A program made the translations under genes and the position numbers. 62,530 bases of DNA, taken from Micractinium sp. NFX-FRZ (taxonomy: Eukaryota > Chlorophyta > Trebouxiophyceae > Chlorellales > Chlorellaceae). Shown piece by piece: positions 11,199 through 27,407 of this stretch (positions within the stretch are counted from its first letter, which is position 1; each line of letters starts with the position of its first letter). The stretch lies in NCBI GenBank assembly GCA_029339195.1, contig JAPTJF010000378.1, positions 1 to 62,530 on the forward strand, read 5' to 3'. Under the pieces are notes generated by a model that ran no database searches, was not told the origin of the DNA, and saw nothing but the letters and a program-made list of their open reading frames with translations.

Positions 11199-11553
11199 TG
11201 CTCGATCGTGTGTTCCCACAGCGAGCGCTTGCTCAAGCAGGCACTTGGCAAGCGATGTGGAGGTTTGGAATCGCCCCGATCTGACAGCGGGGATGTGGCT
11301 CTATCTAGTATAGGATGGACCAATTCCTGCCACCATGGCAGCTTCCTGTGGCACCAGGCAGCCACCCCTGCCAGCCACATACACCTGGCGACCCGCACAC
11401 ACCTATGGCGTCCGTGCATTAGCACCCTCTTATTGCAAGTGAGTCAAAACACATGCCTGAGACAGAATGGCAGGCTGGCGGCGGCAGAGCCTGGCACGAT
11501 GCGCTAGCCCAATTGAAGCGACTGGTCCCCCAGCCGCCGCTGCGCTGCCCGCC
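11199..11553. other. Spacer between two minus-strand genes
   Basis: 355 bases between the monooxygenase start and the stop of the ILR1-like gene. It must hold the promoter of the first and the 3' UTR of the second. No recognisable motif was seen. Confidence 0.4.
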
Positions 11554-15523
<3,970 letters not shown>

Positions 15524-16513
15524 GGCTGCTGCTAAGGCCGCTCGGGGATGCGTGTTGGAGAGTGCAGAAATCTGCCGCCCCCTTGCGGTGAGCAGGTCCT
15601 GCATCAGTGTTTCATCAGTCACGGCGCCCTGCCATGCTGGCGGCACAGGTTGTGCTGGCACTAGGCCCCTGCAGGTGGATCTGTTGTTCGATCTCTTCCC
15701 TATTGAGCTTTGGCCGATAGCAGATTGCATTTTCAATGGACCTGGAGCTGCTGGTAGGTGTTGAACTGCTTGCCTCTTGCACATCCCCGCTGCCTGCTCC
15801 TCTTCTGCGTGCTCTCGAGGCAAGGACACTGAAGCTTGCTGCAGCTAATTTGGGGCCAGACAGAAGTATCCCGGCCCCTGCCACACCTGTTGCCGACAAA
15901 TACATTCAGGCTAACCGGGAGCGCAGGAGGGGCTTTGCCTTGAGTTGTCCCTAAGCCCCTGGGCAGCCGGCTGTCAACGGGAAGCACACGCGTGGTGTTT
16001 GCGGGGCAAGTGCTCACCGCGGCAGGGGAATGGCACGCACCAGGCAGGCCGCACAAATAACCGCAGACTATCTGCAGGCCCACCATTATCGGGCCCTGCG
16101 TGTGGTGCATGCACAGTGCAGCGGGCGCAGCGGGTTCCCATACGGCTCGCCGCCGCCCCTGGTATCGCATCATCCGCCGGACCGCACGCAGTGCCCACGC
16201 CACGAATGCAGCGCTGCTACAGGCTTCCAGGAGCCCAGAGGTCCACCAGCTTGAAGTGAACCATGCAACTTCAGGCGCAGGTGATTGAATGCTTCGAGTT
16301 AACCAGATGTGTGGTGCTTGTGCCTGCATCCCGCCTGCGTGGCGGCAGTGCCAGCAGCGCGAGGGTACTGAGCAAAGCCTGTAGGGCGCCTTCGTGCTCA
16401 ATTTGCATCAGTTATGCGAACACCGAACTCCTGTCGGAGGCATGGCAGAGTGGACGCGGAGAGGTGGCTGTAGCACCGTGAGCAGATAGCGGCGGTGCGG
16501 TAGCGGCAGCGCC
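15524..16513. promoter_or_regulatory. Divergent upstream region, ILR1-like gene and kinase
   Basis: 990 bases between two divergent start codons. It holds several short overlapping open frames but none with a recognisable domain or a clean splice context. Base composition is less GC-rich than the flanking exons, which fits promoters and 5' UTRs. Confidence 0.45.
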
Positions 16514-19500
16514 ATGGGCTGCTGCACCTCCAAGTTGGTGGAGCCTTCGGCCCGAAAACCGGCGTCCCGGTAAGCTCCGCACTCACGACTTCCGCTTCGC
16601 ACAAAAATGTGACGCTCCCTCGTGCCCTCACAAAGCCCTTGCTTGTCGGTCCGTGCCGTTGCAGTGCTGGGAGCACGCACCACAGTCGAAGAGGGCCGCC
16701 GGAGCTTGCGCGCAGCAGCCTTGCTATGGCGGCGCTGCCGCCGACGCGGCCCGCCAGCTGTGGCGGCAGCAGCTCCAGCACGAGCGACAGCGACATAGGC
16801 GGGGGCTACGCCAGCAGCAGTGGCAGCGACTGTGGCGAGACTGTAGCCTCCACCGTCTCCACTGCCGTCCTGGCCTCCTCCCGCACGGGGGAGGGCAGCA
16901 TCAATGGGGAGTCGATGGTTGTTGACGGTGCGGCGGGGCTGCCGCACCAGCGCCGAGCGCTGGCTGACATCAAAACCACGTACAAGCTGCGTGTGGGGGT
17001 GCTGGAGGGCACTACTTTCCTCAACCAGGTGGGCTGGGCCTGCAGAGCTGGGGCAGGGTGGAGGCACAGGCTTGAGGCTCTTGCCCGTGTGAAGCGGGCA
17101 GCAGGAAGGGCGAGCAGGGGTCCCGACCGCTGCAGGGCGTCTCGCTGTGTGGTGCCAGCAGCACGCATGTTGGTCCGTGTTTGATTGGCGGGGTGTTGGA
17201 TGGCCCCTGCCAGCAGTGCCAGACGGCCAAAATCTTTCCAGAACTTCCCCATCCTGTTCACCCTTGGATGCTTGGTTCCGCTACGTGCCCCCACACCTTG
17301 CGCCTTGCTGGCCGCCCTCACTCCCGCCTGCCCCACCCCGCCCGCTGCAGTACATTGTGATCGACACCCTGGGGCGCGGCAGCTTTGGCAAGGTGAAGCT
17401 GTGCCTCAACACGGGTGACGACAGGCTGTACGCCGTCAAGGTGGTCAACACGCGCGCGGTGAGTGCGCCGCCGGGCTGTTTTCTGTCCACCACAACCGAC
17501 GAGTGCGGGCGGTGGGAGCAGGGCAGAGTTGTGAGAGAGAAGACGCAGGGCTGTTGCCATCACCAGAAAGGCCCAACACAGGAGCCGCTGCTGCTGCTGC
17601 CGCTGCTGCTGCCTGGATGCCCCCCGCACAACACCCCCGCTCCGGCCGCCCCACCCCGCCGCAGCTGCGCGCCGCCGACCGCAGCCGGCTTCGCATGCGG
17701 CTGCGCCCCTCGGCGCGGCACGCCGCCTCAGCCAACGGCAGCACTGCGGGCGGCCTGGGCGCGGATGAGGCCACCCCCTCCTCAGCGGGCGGCAGCGAGC
17801 TGCCGGATCTGAGGCGCGAGGTGGAGGTGATGCGTGCGCTGGACCACCCCAACCTGCTGCGCCTGTTTGAAGTCATCGACGACAAAGAGGGGGGCAAGGT
17901 GGGCGGGGGAGCCTGGGGGGGGAGGGAGGGAGCGGTGTGTGGGCGGTGCTGCTGCATGGGGTGCAGGGTGTGCATCATTTGTGCCGCCCACACGCGTGCT
18001 CCGAGCCCAGCGGCCACCACCCGCGTGTGCAAGCCGAGGGGGCGAGGGCGGTGGCACATCTGGCCTCCCTCCCAGGCCCCCCTGCTAACCAGCAACCGAT
18101 GAACCCCGCACATCCTGTTACCCTTGCCGACTGCTCATTGTGTTGCTTCTGCATACCGCAGGGCATCCGTTACACGCGCCTCCCCACCCACCCTCCCACT
18201 CACCCCTCCCCCTTGCAGGTGCTGATGGTGATGGAGTATGCCGAGGGCGGCGCCCTGGTGGGGCCCGGCGCCCTCACGCCGCACCGCCACCTCCCGGAAG
18301 CAATGGCTCAGTACTACTTCAGGCAGATGGCTGCAGGGCTGGCATACCTGCACGAGCACCACGTGGTGGGTGGGTGGGTGGGTGCGGGGTAATAGTAAGG
18401 GCTGCAAGTGCAGTGCAAGCATTCTTCTCGCGTGGGCAAGGTGCTGGCATGAGGCCGCAGCCCGTAGCTCATGCGCTCCTGTTGTGCCACAGCTGCACGG
18501 CGGCTGGGAGTCGAGCGCGTGCTGCTGTGTCGGTGCATCATGGCCACAATGGTGTCCGATCGGCACGGTTCATTCAACGCCCCTGTGCAGGTGCATGGCG
18601 ACCTGAAGCCCGAAAACGTGATGCTGTGTGGGCGGGGCACCGTCAAGATTGGGGACTTTGGGCAGGTAGGGCAGGCCTGGTGGGGAGAGGGGAAGAGCTG
18701 GTGCTGCATACGGCAGTAGGGGGCTGGAAAAGTAGAATGGTTGGCCCAAGAGGGAGGGGAAGGGGAAGGGGCCAGGCTGCGCCGCCTACAGCAGCACCTG
18801 CTGTCCCAAGCTGGCACCGCCCCTTGCCTGCTCCCCCCTTTGCACCCGCAGAGCCAGTTCTTCGACCGGCGGGACACGTTCAACCGCACCCTGGGCACCC
18901 CCGCTTACCTAGGTGGGCTGGAAAGGGGTGGCCGGGTGGTGGTGGAGGTGGGGTGGTAGTGAGTTGTGATGAGTGCTGGGCCCGGCCTGCTCGGCAGCAG
19001 CCTGGACAAGCTTCGCATGCCACGCCCTTGCACCGCGCGTCCCCGCTGTGGCCCGCTCATTCCTCTCCTGCACCTCTGTCAAGGCGCACCCTGGCGCACC
19101 CCGGGCCTGCTCTGTTCACGGTCCGACCCACAACTCCCCACAAGCCTCCCCGCCCACCTTGCTACTCCTGGCATGTGCAGCCCCGGAGGTGTGCGCGGGG
19201 GAGGCGTACCGCGGGCGCCAGGCGGACGTGTGGGCCCTGGGCGTGTCGCTCTACTACTTCATCTTTGGGGAGATGCCCTTCAAGGTGGGCCTGAGATGGT
19301 TGTAGAGGCAGTGAGGGCAGCGTATTCGAGGGGTCAAACAGAGGCGGCTGGTTTGACAGGCGTGCCCCCCTACCACGCAATGTTCACTAGCTGCCCCGCT
19401 ACACGGGCGCTTGACTTACATAACTGTAGGTAGGCTGTCGTAGCGCATCACTTGCCTATCGGCAGGGCACACTTGGGGCCTGCCGTGTCCTGCCCCCGTG

Positions 19501-22500
19501 CCTCCTTGTCCCTCTCTCCGCCCCCCCGCCACCGACCCAACCCAACCCAACCCGCCCGCACGCACGCACGCAGCCTTGTTTACCAAACGTGCCAAAGCTG
19601 GGCCCCAATGCCGGGCCTATCGGTCAGTGCGGCCGCCGGCCACGTGCCCTCCCAACACATCACTCCAGCCTACATGCAAACCCATGCAACTCCTCCCCTG
19701 TTCCTGCACAGGGCCCCACCGTGCTTGAGCTGTATGACGCGGTTGCCACCGGCGAGGTGCCCTACCCCCGCACCCACCCCATCTCACACGAGCTGCAAGA
19801 CCTCTTCCTGCGCCTGCTGCACAAGGACCCCAAGAGGAGGATCACGGCCGAAGAGGTGGGTGGAGGAGGAGAAACCCTAAGCAGTTTCACCACCCCTAAG
19901 CACGGTGGTGTGGTGATGGGCCATCAGTTGCCCCGTGCATGGTGCGCCGCGCTTCTGTCTGCTGCACGTGTGTGCCCCGTGCCCCGCCAACCCCCGCCGG
20001 TCCTCCCTCGCTGGCGCACCTGCCTGCCCGTGCTGCAGGTGATGCAGCACCCGTGGGTGAGCGAAGGCGCGTGGCAGGCGCTGACGCCGGACGTCGGCGC
20101 TGCACTGGAGTCACCGCGGGAGGGCGGCGAGGTTGAGGCGGAGGGCCAGCACCTGCTGCCGGCCGCGTTCACTGCAGAGGTGCGTGCAGGCGGGGGAGGT
20201 GGTGGGGCATGGTGGGAGCGGGGGACAGCGGGTGGAGGCATGTGTGTTTGCCCTGTGGTGCGGTGGGCCAAGAGGGGTGCAAACGTGCAGGTGGCGGATT
20301 GCCGTCTGGTGCATGCGGTGCGGGGAGGAGGGAGCACACCTGCAACCCTCTCTCCTGTGCCTGCTCGTCTCCCGACCCCTCCACCCACCCCATCTGCCCC
20401 GCCCGCCCGTGCTGCAGCAGGACCACTGCTCCGACTCGTTCCCCATAGCTTCACTTCATTCACCCCACTGCTTTCTATACCCCTCCCCCCTCACCTCCTT
20501 CCCGCGCCCACCCGCCCAAAATGCCCACCCGCCCGCAGGAGGTGGCCGCCGTGCTCTTCCCAGTCACTGTGCAGAGCGAGCCGGCAGGCGGCAGCGGCGG
20601 CAGCCCGCGGGGCGGCAGCCCACGCAGCCCCGGCGGTGGACGCACGCAGCTAGTGGACGCCCTTGCGGCGGCTGCCACCGCCTCTTTGGGAAGCGACATG
20701 GCAGCCCGCCTGGCGCGCAGCAGCTCTGGCAGCAAGCTGCACAAGCTGAGCCAGGACAGCATGCTGCGGCGGGCAGCGGCAGCGAGTCGGCCCAGCGGCA
20801 GCACAGCGGCAAGCGCTGCCCCCACGCAGACCGGCACCAGCGATGCGGACGGCAGCGCGGCTGTTGTTGCCGCAGGCTCTGAGGGCAAGGCCGGCACTGG
20901 GCTGCAGCCTGGCGCGGGGGCTGGCGGCGGCGCCTGCACGGCGTCGCCGGCCCTGGGGTCAGGTTTATACAGGACCTATGCTGAGCAGGAGGAGGTGCCG
21001 TGTGGGCAGCAGGGGCCCGAGGGCAGCGGCAGTGGCGCCGCAGCAGAGGCAGGCAGTGGTGCTGCCCAGCAGCCGCACTCCAGCGTGCTTCAGCGCGTGC
21101 CTGGCGGCGGCGCGCAGCCATGGGGTGCCTACGCTGACTGCGCCGACGGCCGCACCATCAGCCCCGCCGCAAGTGCCGGCGCCCTTGAGATCGGCCCCAC
21201 TGGGGGCACGGACGACGCCGTCAAGCCTCGGCGTGGCCGCAGCCTGGACCTGCTTCGCGCCATATTTGCCGGCCCCGCCGACTTCCTGAGCAGCTCGCAG
21301 CCTGCAGCGGCTGGGGAGGCGGGCCGGGCAGGCGAGGCCGGCGACGGCGGCGGGGCGGCGGGGCTGGCGCGCCCAGGCAGCGGGCCCATCCCGCCGCTGG
21401 CGCCGCGCCGCCGCGCCCCGCTGTTCCCTGGCATCGGTGACTTTATTGAGGGGGTGGCGGCAGGGCCGGCGGCGGCGAGCGCCACGCCGTCGCGCCTGCC
21501 GCCGCGGCCGCCGCCTGCCAAGCCCACGGTGCAGCAGTCGATTGTGGTCAACATATTCAGGGTGAGTGAGGGGCAGGTTTGGGGTGGGGGCAGCAAGGTG
21601 CTGGCTTGTGGTGTTAGGTGCAAGGGGCATCGTGGGGTGGACCACCTTCAATTCACTTTCGTATGGGGTGTGGGTGTGGGAAGGCAGGGTGAAGAGGGTG
21701 TGAGGAGCATGCTGACAGGGGGTCGGGTGCAGCAACCACTCGACTGGAGTCCTGTGGAGTGGTTACGGCCAAGGGTCTGGGGGTGCAGGAGCACATGAAG
21801 ATAAGTCGGCGGGGGTTGGCAGGGGCCGGGCAGCGTGCGTTGATTGTCCACATTTTCAGGGCGAGTGCAGGTGTTGGGTTGTGTTTTGGATGGCTGAGGA
21901 GGCAGCTGGGGTGGCATGAAATGTGCAAACCCGCCGAGGCACTCCTGCCCCCGCCCCCGCCCCACCCGCCCCTGCTCCGCCCGCTGTGCTGCAGCCCGGG
22001 GAGCGCCTGGGCATGGCTTCATCCGCCAGCCAGCAGCAGACATGCTTCTACATTGAGCAAGGTGGGCGGGGTTGACCATGGCCTTGGAACATAAAGAGGG
22101 ACGAGGCTGCATTGGATCATCAAGAGGGCCGGGGCTTGCCATGACGTGTGCCATCGCCTGCCCCCTGTCTTCCCACCCTCCCCTCGCCTGCCACCCCTAC
22201 CCATCCTACACATATCGCCCTGCAGGCGTGGTGCAGGTGCGCTACGAGGCCGACGTGCCCGTCACCCTGAGCAGCGTGCTGTCAGCGGCCGCCGGCATCT
22301 TCCGCCGCGCCTCTGGCCCCTCCTCCCCAGCACCCGCCCTGTCGCCCGAAGCCGCCACCTCGCCGACAGCCGCCATGTCGCCCGCTGGCAGCGGGCTGGC
22401 CGCCTCGCCGCCCCCAGTGATTGCTGCAGCAGTGGCGGCAGCGCAGCGGCAGCAGCAGCAGCAGCAAGGGCAGGGGCATGGGCAGGGGCAGCCGGTTGCC

Positions 22501-25135
22501 AGCCCGCCGGCAGCGGCAGGGCCGACAGCCGCATTGGGCCCGCCCACCCCGGCTGTGGGCCCAGCTTCCTCTGCCTCCGCCGCACCGGCCAGCCACGGCC
22601 GCCAGCTATCGGCATCACCGGCCCATCTAGTTGCCGAGGATGCAGCCGACCCGTCGGTCCACGGCTCCCACGTGTTTGACCTTGGTGCGCGGGTGGGCCC
22701 AGGTGGTGGGTGGGTTCATGCGGGATGCTGCCCTTGGCTGCCCTCCGAGGTCGCGGGCCCAGGGATGCGTGGGCGGGTGGGTGAGGGTTTCAGCTCTGGG
22801 AGGGGTGCTGACCAGCAGCGGGAGGGGATGGGAACGCAGCCGCCTCACCGGTGCACGGCGCCCCACGTGAACGTGACCTGGTTGGGTGGGTGGGCTGGTG
22901 TGCGGGGGTGCCCCGCAAGAAGGGCATGCGCCTCGCCGGCGGCTGCACCGATGTGCCCACCGGCAAAGGCAGGGCACGAGGGTCAGTACACTGCCCCCTG
23001 TCCCACCCTCCCCCGCTCTCTCCCACCTCGCCCCCACCCCTGTCCCCCCCCGCCCCCCGGGCAGGCGTTTCTGCCGAGCTGCGCCAGCAGGGCAGCGAGC
23101 TAATGGAGCGCAGCGCCACGCTGGCGGAGACGGTGGCGCAGGCAACGCTGAGGGCCAAGGCGCTGCTGAACGCCGCCCAGGCCAAGTGAGTGCTGCCCAG
23201 GACGGCAAACCCAGAGGGGTGTGACACAAGTTGAAAGGTTGGAGGTCCTGAGTGCAGCACATAACTTGGACATGAGCACGGCACTGTGACCACATAGCAC
23301 ATGTGTATGCCCCCACCTCCTCCCTCCCCTCCACTCCTGCAGGGGTGCCAGCCTGGACCGCTTGCTGGTGCCGGAACGCCCCCACTGTGCCAGAGCACAG
23401 CGACTGGAACACACAAGCTGAAACATATGAAGACGTGTGCGTGCCCCCGCCCCTCCCCCTCCTTGCAGGGGCGCCAGCCTGGACCACCTGCTGGTGTGTG
23501 AGCGCACCACGGGGGAGTTCCTGGGCAGGTGAGCCAGGGGGGCGTGCAGTGCTGCAGCTGCCAGATAGCTGCCAGGCAGCTGCCAGGTAGCTGTTGCCTG
23601 CCTGGGGTGAGCTTGGCCCGCGTGCCTCCCCGTCTCCCCCTTGATCGTCGTTATCCACACACATCGTCACCCCAGCTCACATCTTCCGTCTTTCAAGCCA
23701 CACTCTCCTCCCCACACACGCCATCCTGCCCCCACCTCCGCCCAGGCAGCCGGCCATGCTTGACCCTCACACACTGGTGCGCCGCTGGCCTCCCCCCCTC
23801 CCTCCCCTCCACCTCTCACTCGACCCTCTCCCACCTCCCCACCCCCTCATCCACCACAGCCTGGCCCTGCTTGACCCCCTCTTCCTCATGGGCCGCTGGA
23901 AGGCGACTGCCGTGGCCAAGAGCCACGTGGTGGCGCTGCACATGACGCGGGAGGGGCTGGAGCAGTTCCTGCAGCAGCACCCGCTGGCGCAGGTGCGGGG
24001 TGTGGATGTTCGTTGAGAGGTAGAGAGTGTGGGTGTGGGCAGCTGGGGGCGGCGCTGCACTTGACATGGGAGGCGCAATCGCTGCAGACCTGCGGGCTTG
24101 ATGTTGTAATAACGTCGTGTGGGGCGTGGGAACCGTGGCACCCGCACCGCCAGTGGGCAGCGGCTCTGCTCCACCGCTGCACATTTCATTCCCGGGCCAC
24201 CGGTTGCGCTGTGCCGTCCATGCCGCCTTCCTGGCCAGCTGCCCCCATACTGCGCACACCCACCCACCCACCCACCCTGTCACCCATGCCCGCACCCTCC
24301 CTCCGCCCGGCAGGTGCACCTGCGCGCCAGCATGGCGTGCGCGCGTGCCGAGGTGGTCAAGCTGGAGGCGCTGGAGAAAATAGCGGTGGCGCGGCAGCAC
24401 CAGGCGCAGGTGCAGGAGCGCCAGCGCCCGCGGCGGGCGCGCTCGGTACGCAGCGCGGCCACGGCCACGAGCCGGCGCTCGACGCTGCGCACCAGCGCCT
24501 TGGGCGCCGCCTCTGCCACCGCGGTGCCGACCCCAGCGCTGCCCGCCCCGCTGGGGGCACCCCAGGACGTAGCGGCGGCGGCGGCGGCGGCGGGAGCAGC
24601 AGAGCAGGAAGGTGCTGCGCCTGCAGCAGCCGCAGCAGAGCAGCGCCCCGCAGATGTGGGTGCGGCACCGGCAGCTGCACCAGCAGCAGTGCAAGGGGGC
24701 GCATCAGCAGAGGCGGCCAGCGGCCAGGCAGTCGCCGTGGATGAGCGTGCTGCTGCCACTGCCGCAGCACAGCGGCAGGCCTCTGCGGCGGCGGCAGGCG
24801 AGGAGGCAGCAGCTGAGGAGGATACGGCAGCGGAGGAGGAGACGGCAGCTGAGGAGGAGGAGGAGGGGTCGGATGCTGAGTCGGTGTCTTCGGCCTCCAG
24901 CGAGGATGGGGAAGCTGCCTCGCAGCTGCCAGGCCAGCTGTCGGCGCGCCGCCCGCCGGGCATCAGCGCCAGCGAGGCGCACAGCAGCACCCTGGAGCTC
25001 TTCCGTGTCATTTCGCAGCTGCGGGAGGCGATTTCGGACCAGCTGAGGGACAGGCTGGCCAACCGGCCGGATGGGGACGATGCGCTGGCTGGGCTGCCCA
25101 GCGGGCGCAGCAGCGGGTCCACGGGGGCACAGTGA
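16514..25135 (+). CDS. CaMKK-like Ser/Thr kinase fused to a split cyclic-nucleotide-binding-like domain
   Basis: Seventeen exons: 16514-16569, 16665-17028, 17351-17458, 17665-17898, 18219-18365, 18591-18665, 18852-18912, 19181-19284, 19712-19855, 20039-20179, 20539-21561, 21995-22061, 22226-22684, 23065-23185, 23469-23528, 23860-23992 and 24314-25135, coding 1372 aa. The N-terminus MGCCTSK suits N-myristoylation and palmitoylation. The kinase domain spans about residues 141-440: GRGSFGKV, YAVKVV, an Arg-rich insert before helix C as in CaMKKs, HGDLKPENVML (non-RD), GDFGQ, GTPAYLAPE, ADVWALG. Residues 479-819 are Ala/Gly/Ser-rich. A cNMP-binding-like fold follows in two parts: FYIEQGVVQVRYE near residues 835-850, then GEFLG/SLALLD and ATAVAKSHVVALHM near 1050-1085, separated by a Gln/Pro/Ala-rich insert. 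The tail is acidic and Ala-rich. Ligand binding is uncertain because the phosphate-binding cassette is degenerate. Confidence 0.85.
21829..21870 (+). repeat. Decayed copy of the 3' end of kinase exon 11 and its donor
   Basis: GATTGTCCACATTTTCAGGG followed by CGAGTG resembles GATTGTGGTCAACATATTCAGGG followed by TGAGTG at the true exon end (21561), about 290 bases upstream, within intron 11. Confidence 0.55.
23341..23395 (+). repeat. Decayed copy of kinase exon 15
   Basis: GGTGCCAGCCTGGACCGCTT after an AG matches GGCGCCAGCCTGGACCACCT at the true exon 15 acceptor, 126 bases downstream. The copy lacks the GT donor of the real exon. Confidence 0.75.
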
Positions 25136-25604
25136 CAGAGGGCGGCGGGTGGTGCCCCACAGCATGGGCACGCCCCCCCGCAGAAACCCAACACGATGTG
25201 TTTTGTTCTGTTTCGTTTGTTTGTACACCCTTTCTGCGTTGTTGACAGCACTGCAAGCCACTCTGCCGACATCTTATTCCTCCTTTGGCCCCCTCCCACG
25301 CCGTGGCGAGCGACCTGTATGCCGCCGCACACATCAATATGCAATACACAACCTCTCGTTGAGCCTGCCCACTGTACCTGCTTCCCATTGCAAGGCGTTT
25401 CAAGACGTCCACTCATCCTCCCAACCAACATTTTAAGAGGCATGCCCTCACTGCCACTGCTGGTCCTGCCTGTTGCACACTGGACACGTCACTCCTCGCC
25501 CTTCTCTGCACAATCCTCAGCTGCCTTCCGTGTTACAAGATACAAAGAATCGGTCCAGTGCAAGGCTCTGCTCCTGCTGTGGCGCTGCTGCTCCTGCTGT
25601 GGCG
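25136..25604. other. Convergent 3' region between the kinase and the helicase-associated protein
   Basis: 469 bases holding both 3' UTRs. A T-rich stretch lies near 25200-25230. TGTAA for the minus-strand gene lies at 25533-25537. No gene is seen. Confidence 0.45.
25533..25537 (-). terminator. TGTAA polyadenylation signal of the helicase-associated protein gene
   Basis: TGTAA on the minus strand, 68 bases past the stop at 25605. Confidence 0.4.
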
Positions 25605-27281
25605 CTAGTGCTCCTGCAGTGGTGACAGCCCTGCATCCGCGGCTTGCCCCTGCTGCTGCTGCTGCTGCTGCGCCTGCTGCGCCTGCTGCGCCTGCCGCTG
25701 CGCCTGCTGCGCCTGCCGCTGCGCCTGCTCCGCCAGGAAGCGCTCGTTCCCCTGCCTCAGCACCTCGTGCATGTTGCGCCGCGGCCGCGAGTGCTCCCGT
25801 TGCAGCTTCACGCCTGCCCGGGGAGGGAGGCAGCAGGGCAGGCGGCACGCTCCAAGTCGCGGTGAGCAAAGGCCGGTGGACAGAGCAAGCAGGGGCAAGG
25901 AGTGCGGAAGGGCAGGGGACTGGCTGCAGAGGCCTGTGCTAGACGCTACTGCCGCTGGCGCCAGCACCAGCGGCACTCGCCCATGCCAGCCAGGCCCCAC
26001 CCCCTCCCATGGCTCACCACAGACCCCGGATGCCGACAAAACAGAGAGTATGCGACGCAACAGCCAGCTCACCACACCCTGGATGACCTGGCAACACGGC
26101 ACAAACACACACACAAACGCAACGCAACAGGCTGCCCGCCCACTCACCGAGCACCTCCTTGACCAGGCGCACGCGCAGCAGCAGCAGCTTCTGCCTGCGG
26201 TACAGGTCGCGCTGCCGCTCCAGCCAGCGAGCCGCCTCCACCCAGTCGGGGTGCTGCCCCGTGGGGTCCGCCAGGTCGGGCGGCAGATCGCCGCTGCCGT
26301 GCACCTCCTGCAGGCAGGCAGGGCGGCGCGGGGCAGTCAAGGGAGGGGAGGGGGTTGCCGGCGTGATGAGGGGCACAGGGGGCCGATAATGCTGTGGAGA
26401 TGGCGACATGTTGGGATGCGCCTGGCAAGCGAGGGGAGGGAGGGGGCAGGCCGCGAGTTGCTTGGGAGAGTTCAGTTACGGAGCCAGCGGTTGTCAGTGA
26501 GCGGACAGTTGCAGGCGCCTGGCTACAACATCCGATCGTCTAAGAAGTAAGCAACAGACTCCAGCTTGCGCAAGCAAGCAAGGTGCAGTCCCGTGAGCTC
26601 CTCCCTCCCAACCGTCCCCCACCCCTGCACAGTCGTCCCGGCGGCTGCCCTTTGTCCCGCTGCCTGCCGCCCAGCCCCCGCACCCACCTTGTACTGCCGG
26701 GCCGCATGCAGGTTGTGGTACCACTTGGCTGTGACAACGTCCACCTGCCAGGCAAAGCCCAGAGCATCCAGCGCCGCTGCCTCCGCCGGCGGCAGCTTGC
26801 CGCGCTTGCGCTGCGCCCGCACGCGGTGCACCCACTCTCCGAGGTCGGGCTCATCATGCACCTGTGGGGCACGGCAGTCAAGCAACGAACGAGCAGGGGT
26901 GGGGTGCAGCATTGGCGTGACGGCTGTGCTGTTGAACAGATGGGCAGGCAGCGGCGGCGGCGAAGGCAGCGGCGGCGGGGCTCTCTGAATCACCTTGCGC
27001 GGCACGTGGCAGTCGTAATAGCGATCCTTCCAGGCCTTCAGGCGCCCCAGCATGCCGAGGAACTCCTCGCCAAGCTCTCTGCCTGCCGCTCCCTCAATCT
27101 CCATGCCGGCGCTTGCATGTGTGGCCGCCTCAGCGCTCGACACCACTGTGCTCCTTGCTGGTCGCGATGTCGGCAGAGACGTGTGCAGATAGTGGCTACC
27201 CGGCCGAGCCCACACTCGCAGCGTCGGCAGGGGGGCCAGCAGGCCCGCACGACCGCTCCAAGTTACAATGGAAGCATCCAT
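25605..27281 (-). CDS. Helicase-associated-domain protein, probably organelle-targeted
   Basis: Four exons: 27281-26994, 26861-26688, 26307-26148 and 25813-25605, coding 276 aa, all in phase. Exon 2 carries a helicase-associated-type unit: LGEWVHRVRAQRKRGKLPP followed by LDALGFAWQ, the pattern of Trp-rich helical repeats found beside some helicases and, in algae and diatoms, often alone. Exon 3 adds PDWVEAARWLERQRDLYRRQ, a second basic helical stretch. The first 50 residues are rich in Ser, Arg and Ala and nearly free of acid, as in a plastid or mitochondrial transit peptide. The C-terminus is a Gln-Ala tract (QRQAQQAQ repeats) encoded by a CTG/CGC microsatellite and likely to vary in length. 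Its role is unknown; nucleic-acid binding is an inference from the family. Confidence 0.75.
25646..25738. repeat. Gln/Ala-coding trinucleotide-type repeat
   Basis: CTG runs and CTGCGCCTGC units encode the C-terminal Gln-Ala tract of the helicase-associated protein on the minus strand. Confidence 0.85.
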
Positions 27282-27407
27282 GACGGCAAGACATCAATGA
27301 AATGAGACAGAGGGGTGCACAGATTTGAGGGGGCGTGCATACGCTGCGCTCTGCTGTGCTGCTGCGGTGCCGCCAACCCGCCGCTGTGCAACCCGCCTCT
27401 TGCCACA

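Noticed and set aside
22627..23670. 347-codon minus-strand open frame
   Set aside because: It spans kinase introns and exons on the opposite strand and shows only low-complexity sequence.
24280..25443. 387-codon minus-strand open frame (Ala/Ser-rich)
   Set aside because: It is the antisense shadow of the Ala/Glu-rich last kinase exon; the plus strand has consistent splice joins and a clear stop.
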